DNA of 59,760 nt. Origin: an uncultured Bacteroidales bacterium (lineage in GTDB: Bacteria > Bacteroidota > Bacteroidia > Bacteroidales > Paludibacteraceae). Position numbers and translations under genes: made by a program. Every line of letters begins with the position of its first letter. Within the stretch, counting starts at the first letter, position 1. Below, in pieces: positions 55,231 to 59,760 of this stretch. The notes beneath the pieces are model-generated. The model did not search any database, was not told where the DNA came from, and worked only from the letters and a program-made list of their open reading frames with translations. The DNA lies in NCBI GenBank assembly GCA_946411385.1, contig CAMKDV010000015.1, positions 1-59,760 on the forward strand, in the 5' to 3' direction.

Positions 55231-56694
55231 ATGAATAAAGTCGTAAATCAAGATTTTGTAGCAATTGTTACGCAGAATGGGTCTTCATTAAATTATTCGG
55301 AATGGCCTATTGATTATGATTGGTCGTTGGTACAACGTTTAGAAGATAGTATAACTGATGATACCATGACTCTTATGGATGTGATGGAGATAGTTTCTCG
55401 TGCTCGTTGTTATAAGGATTCTACCAAAGAGTATCAGTACGCATCAACCAAGATGTATAAAGAATCCTATGTGTCTCCTGCAAAAATGCCAAAAATGTTG
55501 TCAACTTCAGAGTATAAAACGTTGTTACATAATACAATGGATTATAGAATACGTGATTATGAAGAACGTAGAAGAAAATCGGAAAGAATTATCAAAAATA
55601 AATACGCTACAGATGTAATCAGATACATATATGCAGAGGCATATTATAATACAATTGATAAAATTTTTATTGATAAAATCTTAGGAAATAATGAGATAAG
55701 ATTATACTCAACAGAAAAGATAGGATGGGATTCTAAAACATTCAAAGTAACAAGTGATATTGATATAATAGTGAAGACAAATTTTTGTTATGGAAACGCT
55801 GCGTATATGAATTTTTCATTTAGGTACAAAGACCTATTAATAACTCCTTATTCAGATTATATCACCTACTACTATGCAAGAATTTATTCAATAATAAATT
55901 GCACACGAAATTATTGCCCCCAAAGGGATAATTGGAAAAAAATGTTTGAATTTATCATTGAACTCAGCGAATTGGCAACTAACAATATAGACGAGTTTAT
56001 TAATAGATGGTTGGTCGGGGAAATTAATAGTATGATTGAAGGACTGAAAGATATGTACGACAACACATCTAAATATATCAATAAAATTTCTGCACTAAAA
56101 AATGAAGATGTTGATTTTACATACATAAGGATTTTCCTCATTTCAGGAATATCGCAAAGAAACATTATGGTCAATGATGACGAATTAGAGTTATCTTTTC
56201 TTGGTGAGAAATTATCAGGCGCATTGCAATTTATCGATAATTTAAAACAAGCCGAACTACTTCATATAGATGAGGCTAAAGCCATTGATACTATCCTATG
56301 TCTAAACAAAAAAATAAAGCCACGTTTAGAAAACGGCGTTATAAATGTAAATAAAGATATAGAAAAGATAGAGCCTATAGAACAAGAAAAGCAGAAAATT
56401 TTGAATGGTATTCAAAACGAAATAGATTTGTATGTAGAGAAATTAAGGAAGTCTAAATCATATCTAAAAAAGACATCAAATAATAATGTTCATAAAAAGT
56501 ATTCCGATACAGAGCTGGAAGACCTATTAAGAGTATTCTTGTTTACAGATGAGTTTTACAACGAAATGGAAAAGAAAAAAGTATATGCTCGTGGAGAATG
56601 GAATAAATATCAAGTCCTGCTAGATGGACGAAATAGCTTTAAGCGCGAATTAATCTCTTATATAAATAACATTGAATTATTTTGTAGAGAATAA
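55231..56694 (+). CDS. AT-rich orphan protein of unknown function
   Basis: A 487-residue protein with no motif I recognise. It is rich in Ile, Asn, Lys and Tyr, and its DNA is far more A+T-rich than the neighbouring helicase gene, with AAA/AAT/ATA codons throughout. Predicted content is helical: charged segments around 105-150 (RDYEERRRKSERIIKNKY) and a long coiled-coil-like stretch around 370-430 (IEKIEPIEQEKQKILNGIQN). A beta-like segment sits at about 160-210. No signal peptide or membrane span. It starts 5 bases after the helicase stop, so it is co-transcribed with it. The base composition suggests separate recent acquisition. Confidence 0.6.
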   Translation: MNKVVNQDFVAIVTQNGSSLNYSEWPIDYDWSLVQRLEDSITDDTMTLMDVMEIVSRARCYKDSTKEYQYASTKMYKESYVSPAKMPKMLSTSEYKTLLHNTMDYRIRDYEERRRKSERIIKNKYATDVIRYIYAEAYYNTIDKIFIDKILGNNEIRLYSTEKIGWDSKTFKVTSDIDIIVKTNFCYGNAAYMNFSFRYKDLLITPYSDYITYYYARIYSIINCTRNYCPQRDNWKKMFEFIIELSELATNNIDEFINRWLVGEINSMIEGLKDMYDNTSKYINKISALKNEDVDFTYIRIFLISGISQRNIMVNDDELELSFLGEKLSGALQFIDNLKQAELLHIDEAKAIDTILCLNKKIKPRLENGVINVNKDIEKIEPIEQEKQKILNGIQNEIDLYVEKLRKSKSYLKKTSNNNVHKKYSDTELEDLLRVFLFTDEFYNEMEKKKVYARGEWNKYQVLLDGRNSFKRELISYINNIELFCRE

Positions 56695-56777
56695 ATGTTG
56701 CCAAAGTATAAGAAGAGATAATTAGGAGTCTTTCCCGAATGGGCAGATATAATAATCTCAAAGTAAAAAAGTCTTGA

Positions 56778-56897
56778 TGTCTATGATTTTAGAACGATTG
56801 TCTATAAATATAGGAAGATGTCTATGTTCTTAGGACAAGTGTCTATTATCTTAGGAAAATAACTTAAAAACTGTCTACTAAATTTAGGAAAAGACAT
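56778..56897. repeat. Degenerate TGTCTA...TAGGA repeat array, left copy
   Basis: Five units start with TGTCTA at 56778, 56799, 56819, 56840 and 56872 and contain T(A/T)TTAGGA or TATAGGA, spaced 20-21 bases (last gap 32). The array ends with AAATTTAGGAAAAGACAT (56880-56897). The same 18-mer and related units recur at 59578-59642. The gap 56695-57472 contains no convincing gene. Confidence 0.75.
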
Positions 56898-56942
56898 CCT
56901 GAAAAACTTGACACCCAACTGTCTCAACTGTCTCAAGAATCT

Positions 56943-56995
56943 CATGCAAATTTTTGCATGGCAATATTGGCAATATTGGCAATATTGGCAATATC
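56943..56995. repeat. 8-bp hairpin followed by four 9-bp units
   Basis: CATGCAAA (56943-56950) pairs with TTTGCATG (56953-56960) around TT. Immediately after it come three perfect GGCAATATT units and a fourth ending in C (56960-56995). Confidence 0.85.
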
Positions 56996-57110
56996 GCCAC
57001 TTTTGCCACTTTCGCCAGTGCAATTTTTTATGTGTCTACTTGCAATTTTACCACATCAGTGCCATTTTGAGATATTTTTGGGTAATTTTGGACAAATAAC
57101 ACACCCATAG

Positions 57111-57133
57111 TATTATATACTACGTATATAATA
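57111..57133. repeat. 10-bp perfect inverted repeat
   Basis: TATTATATAC (57111-57120), spacer TAC, GTATATAATA (57124-57133). It lies in the geneless gap, with no T tract after it. It could be an operator or recombination site; nothing here decides. Confidence 0.75.
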
Positions 57134-57392
57134 CAGACTCACAAAACGTTAGTTATTCGTTATATATCGGTTAGATATTTGTTGATTATTACCAGAGGCA
57201 ATACCCAATTGGATAGGACCATTCACGACCCATCATTCTCTGCTCATTTCCACTCCGTTATCGTTCCATTTCCGGCTCGTATACGAGTCAATATCAAGAG
57301 TGATCACTTAGCCTGCATAACAGAATTTAGCAATCTTATCAATGCAAAAATGACAAATCTATCAATAAAACATGGATAATTCCATCAATTTA

Positions 57393-57424
57393 CTTGCATA
57401 AGTCATTTATTTTTTGTATCTTTG
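57393..57424 (+). promoter_or_regulatory. Promoter of the second AAA_14 ATPase
   Basis: CTTG (57393-57396), 20-base spacer, TATCTTTG (57417-57424), about 48 bases before the ATG. Confidence 0.75.
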
Positions 57425-57472
57425 CATCGTCAATAGAAAACAACAATTTTCAAATAACTATAACGACAAAAA

Positions 57473-58762
57473 ATGGATGTAAAAAATTATCATTCTCGCG
57501 TATGTGATGCAGAGTTGCAAGAGCAATTGGAGGCTTCGGGAGCTGTTCTGATAGAAGGTGCCAAGTGGTGCGGAAAGACTTATACAGCCCGTCATGCTGC
57601 CCAAAGTGCATTGTTTATGCAAGATCGCGATCAGTCAAAACGATATAAACAAATAGCAGCCTCCACGCCTTCATTGCTATTGGAAGGCGCTACGCCCCGA
57701 TTGATTGACGAGTGGGAGGAGGCTCCTGTGCTATGGGATGCCGTGCGATTTGCCGTAGATATGCGAGGAGAAGTGGGGCAGTTCATTCTGACCGGTTCGG
57801 CTGTGCCTAAAGAAAACAGCAATGTACCTGAGGAAGAGCAACGCCTTCATAGCGGTGTGGGGCGAATAGCACCACTGAGAATGCGTACGATGTCGTTGTG
57901 GGAGTCTGACGAGTCAAATGGTGCGATCAGTCTGCAAGAACTGTTTGACGCCCAACCGCAGATTGCTGCTCAGTCAACTCTATCTATAGAGCAACTGGCT
58001 TACGCTATTTGCCGTGGCGGATGGCCGGCAAGCATCAAACTAAAAGAACGTGCAGCTCTTCAGACAGCAAGGAACTATGTTGAGGAGGTTATCAACTATG
58101 ATGTGCATCGTGTTGACGGAGTAGATAAGAACCCGTTACGTGTGCGTAAACTATTGGAGTCTTACGCTCGTAACATATCTACTATGGCATCCAACGAAAC
58201 CATCATGGCTGACGTACGTGCTACCGATCAATCAATTGCCGTAAACACATTTACCACCTATCTGTCTGCTTTGAGACGCATCTTCATTATTGACGATGTG
58301 CCGGCATGGTCACCGGCATTACGTTCAAAAACAACCATCCGCACATCAGCCAAACGACATTTTGTAGATCCTAGTATAGCGGCTGCCTTGATGCGCATAA
58401 GTCCCTTACGACTGCAAAAAGACTTTAATACATTTGGATTCATGTTTGAAGATCTTTGTGCCCGTGATCTGCGGGTATATGCCCAAGCCAATGACGGCGA
58501 TGTATTCCATTACCATGACAAGAAAGACCTTGAATGTGACCTTGTTGTGGCACTCCGGGACGGACGTTGGGCAGCTGTAGAAGTAAAAATGGGTATGCAT
58601 GAGGAGGAAGATGCAGCAAAGAATCTGTTGACATTGGCTGCTGATGTTGATGAACAAAGAATGCTCAAACCGTCCTTCCTGATGGTTCTGACCGGTGGGC
58701 AATACGCCTACCGACGGGAGGACGGAGTTTATGTTGTACCTATAGGTTGCTTGAGACCGTAG
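57473..58762 (+). CDS. AAA_14/DUF4143 ATPase (second)
   Basis: A 429-residue ATPase of the same broad class as the one at 43909 but of a different subgroup. Walker A is GAKWCGKT (29-36), Walker B is PRLIDEWEEAP, and the sensor is FILTGSAVP. The C-terminal DUF4143 part has HYHDKKDLECDLVVALRDG and WAAVEVKMG, a PD-(D/E)XK-like D...E-x-K arrangement. It is transcribed alone from its own promoter and lies between the two TGTCTA repeat arrays. Confidence 0.88.
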   Translation: MDVKNYHSRVCDAELQEQLEASGAVLIEGAKWCGKTYTARHAAQSALFMQDRDQSKRYKQIAASTPSLLLEGATPRLIDEWEEAPVLWDAVRFAVDMRGEVGQFILTGSAVPKENSNVPEEEQRLHSGVGRIAPLRMRTMSLWESDESNGAISLQELFDAQPQIAAQSTLSIEQLAYAICRGGWPASIKLKERAALQTARNYVEEVINYDVHRVDGVDKNPLRVRKLLESYARNISTMASNETIMADVRATDQSIAVNTFTTYLSALRRIFIIDDVPAWSPALRSKTTIRTSAKRHFVDPSIAAALMRISPLRLQKDFNTFGFMFEDLCARDLRVYAQANDGDVFHYHDKKDLECDLVVALRDGRWAAVEVKMGMHEEEDAAKNLLTLAADVDEQRMLKPSFLMVLTGGQYAYRREDGVYVVPIGCLRP

Positions 58763-58822
58763 AACGATGTTCCAGACGGACATAAATCTTTGCAGAAGAT
58801 TACAGAAAAACATGCTTCGTAA

Positions 58823-58981
58823 GGGGCAAAAGCATCATTCACGATTACCTCCACATCCCTTGTCTTGCACTACACCCACTACACTTTAGGAAGTTGGGCG
58901 GATGGCGAACAAGAATTCGAAATCCCGCTGGAAAGCCTCAAGCCGCTTCTTAATTCCAAATGGAAACATTTAATTCAATAA
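58823..58981 (+). pseudogene. Remnant of a DUF3298/RsiV-like protein C terminus
   Basis: An open stretch without a start codon, preceded by a stop, encodes 52 residues ending at TAA 58979-58981. The sequence SLVLHYTHYTLGSWADGEQEF followed by EIPLESLKPLLN resembles the C-terminal end of DUF3298 (RsiV-type) lipoproteins, which normally read as Y-N-x-Y-x-x-x-x-Y-A-x-G, then I-P-x-x-x-L-K-P-L-L. Only the last strands remain, so this is a truncated gene left by a rearrangement between the ATPase and the HAD gene. Confidence 0.5.
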
Positions 58982-58999
58982 ATAGCCGAAATCAAAAGT

Positions 59000-59530
59000 A
59001 TGTCATTATTCTCTTACATCTGTAATATCTTCCACAAGCGTCCCGTTCGTAAGATCATCTTTCTTGATTTTGATGATGTGATGACCACCACCAAGTATTG
59101 TTTGTTGCTCAATCGGCAAAATCTACCTGAGAAAGACGAGTTTGGCGTGCTCTTTGATTCGGATTGCATAGCTGCGTTTAAGCATGTGTTAGACGAAACG
59201 AAAGCCGAAATAGTCATCTCTTCCTCGTGGAAATCAGATATGTCCTTAGTAGAGATACAACGCATGTGGAAAGAACGTAACCTGCCCGGCATGCCCATGG
59301 ATGTCACGCCAACAATAAGCCGTCACAGAGGAGACGAAATTGCCGCATGGCTAACCTTATGTCCCGATCCGTGCAGATATGTCATCATCGATGACGAGCA
59401 ACGTGAGCAGTTCAACACTGACCAATTATCCCACCTCGTCACGACAGATGGCTACGACGGACTGACCATGCCACTCGCAGAAGAAGCAATAACAATCTTA
59501 AACCTATCAGACACCATCACAGGTACATGA
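59000..59530 (+). CDS. HAD-family protein (Swiss-army-knife RNA repair-type HAD)
   Basis: A 176-residue phosphatase-like protein of the HAD superfamily. The catalytic aspartates lie in IIFLDFDDVM (nucleophile D23, acid/base D25). The motif II segment is EIVISSSWKSD (Ser then Trp), and the acidic motif is YVIIDDEQ. This pattern matches the HAD_SAK_2 family described as accessory domains of RNA-repair proteins. It may remove phosphates from nucleic-acid ends; the substrate is unknown. It starts 18 bases after the DUF3298 remnant and is followed by the second TGTCTA repeat array. Confidence 0.8.
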   Translation: MSLFSYICNIFHKRPVRKIIFLDFDDVMTTTKYCLLLNRQNLPEKDEFGVLFDSDCIAAFKHVLDETKAEIVISSSWKSDMSLVEIQRMWKERNLPGMPMDVTPTISRHRGDEIAAWLTLCPDPCRYVIIDDEQREQFNTDQLSHLVTTDGYDGLTMPLAEEAITILNLSDTITGT

Positions 59531-59577
59531 ACCATCCTGACCACAGGAACGACTCTGGAAAGGTTACCATCCACCGG

Positions 59578-59642
59578 TGTCTACCTTTTAGGACGAATGT
59601 CTATGTTTTTAGGAACATGTCAATAAATTTAGGAAAAGACAT
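59578..59642. repeat. TGTCTA...TAGGA repeat array, right copy
   Basis: Units TGTCTACCTTTTAGGA (59578 onward), ATGTCTATGTTTTTAGGA (59597-59614; 17 of 18 bases match 56818-56835) and AAATTTAGGAAAAGACAT (59625-59642; identical to 56880-56897). Bases 59643-59760 hold no gene that I can see, only further GTCCT/TGAGAC-rich sequence. Confidence 0.75.
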
Positions 59643-59760
59643 TCAGTTGCGCCACAAATAGCATTAAAAAATGACATGAGACAGTTGAGACTCTTGAGAC
59701 ACTTCCCGCTTTCCTGCCCTGAAATGTCCTGAAAATGTGGACACTCGTCCTAAAAAAGTT

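Noticed and set aside
56778..56897. CRISPR array
   Set aside because: Repeats are degenerate, about 20 bases apart with no unique spacers of constant length.
57179..57379. Open frame of 66 codons in the gap before the second ATPase
   Set aside because: Starts with TTG, has no promoter in register and no recognisable sequence.
1..59760. tRNA, rRNA or insertion sequence
   Set aside because: I saw no cloverleaf or rRNA segments and no transposase or terminal inverted repeats with target duplications in the window.

Overview
The window comes from the chromosome of a Bacteroidota bacterium, most likely an order Bacteroidales gut or rumen lineage. The evidence is SusC/SusD pairs, lipoprotein signal peptides, and promoters of the Bacteroidetes type (TTTG or CTTG, 20 bases, then TAnnTTTG) in front of most transcription units with almost no Shine-Dalgarno sequences. 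Many secreted proteins also end in short Gly/Asn/Tyr-rich tails that resemble type IX secretion sorting signals. The tail style reminds me of uncultured Paludibacteraceae-like genomes, but that placement is an inference.

Left part (1-13,700): a small lipoprotein gene with a 41-bp tandem duplication in its leader; a stand-alone fumarate reductase/succinate dehydrogenase iron-sulfur subunit; and a minus-strand operon encoding a secreted M6 metalloprotease, a 2004-residue secreted endonuclease I with many surface repeats, and a lipoprotein. A membrane-anchored TPR/HTH regulator (DUF6377 type) is then transcribed divergently from the next cluster.

Middle (14,010-43,639): two adjacent polysaccharide-utilisation modules. 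The first has SusC, SusD, a surface glycan-binding lipoprotein, a GH30 glucanase, a three-module secreted binding protein, a large SGNH-hydrolase protein, a five-module X25-like protein, a 38-residue peptide and a second GH30. The second has a minus-strand pair (a secreted two-repeat protein translationally coupled to a second TPR/HTH regulator), a secreted binding protein, SusC, SusD, a GH144-type endo-beta-1,2-glucanase and a GH3 beta-glucosidase. The enzyme set suggests beta-1,6- and beta-1,2-glucan use. Glycans would be bound and cut at the surface, imported through SusC/D and finished in the periplasm by GH3.

Right part (43,800-59,760): an accessory, defence-like island. It contains two AAA_14/DUF4143 ATPases, a chimeric ATPase remnant with seven 21-bp repeats, a WYL-domain regulator and a YhcG/DUF1016 nuclease. 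Next comes a retron, with a structured msr-msd RNA bounded by a strong a1/a2 inverted repeat and a reverse transcriptase. It is followed in the same orientation, with very short gaps or overlaps, by a HEPN-like protein (R-x4-H), a TPR plus cold-shock-like protein, a RecD-like SF1 helicase and an AT-rich orphan. A degenerate repeat family (TGTCTA...TAGGA) lies on both sides of the last ATPase/HAD segment. The retron-HEPN-TPR/CSD-helicase-orphan string is the best candidate here for an undescribed system.
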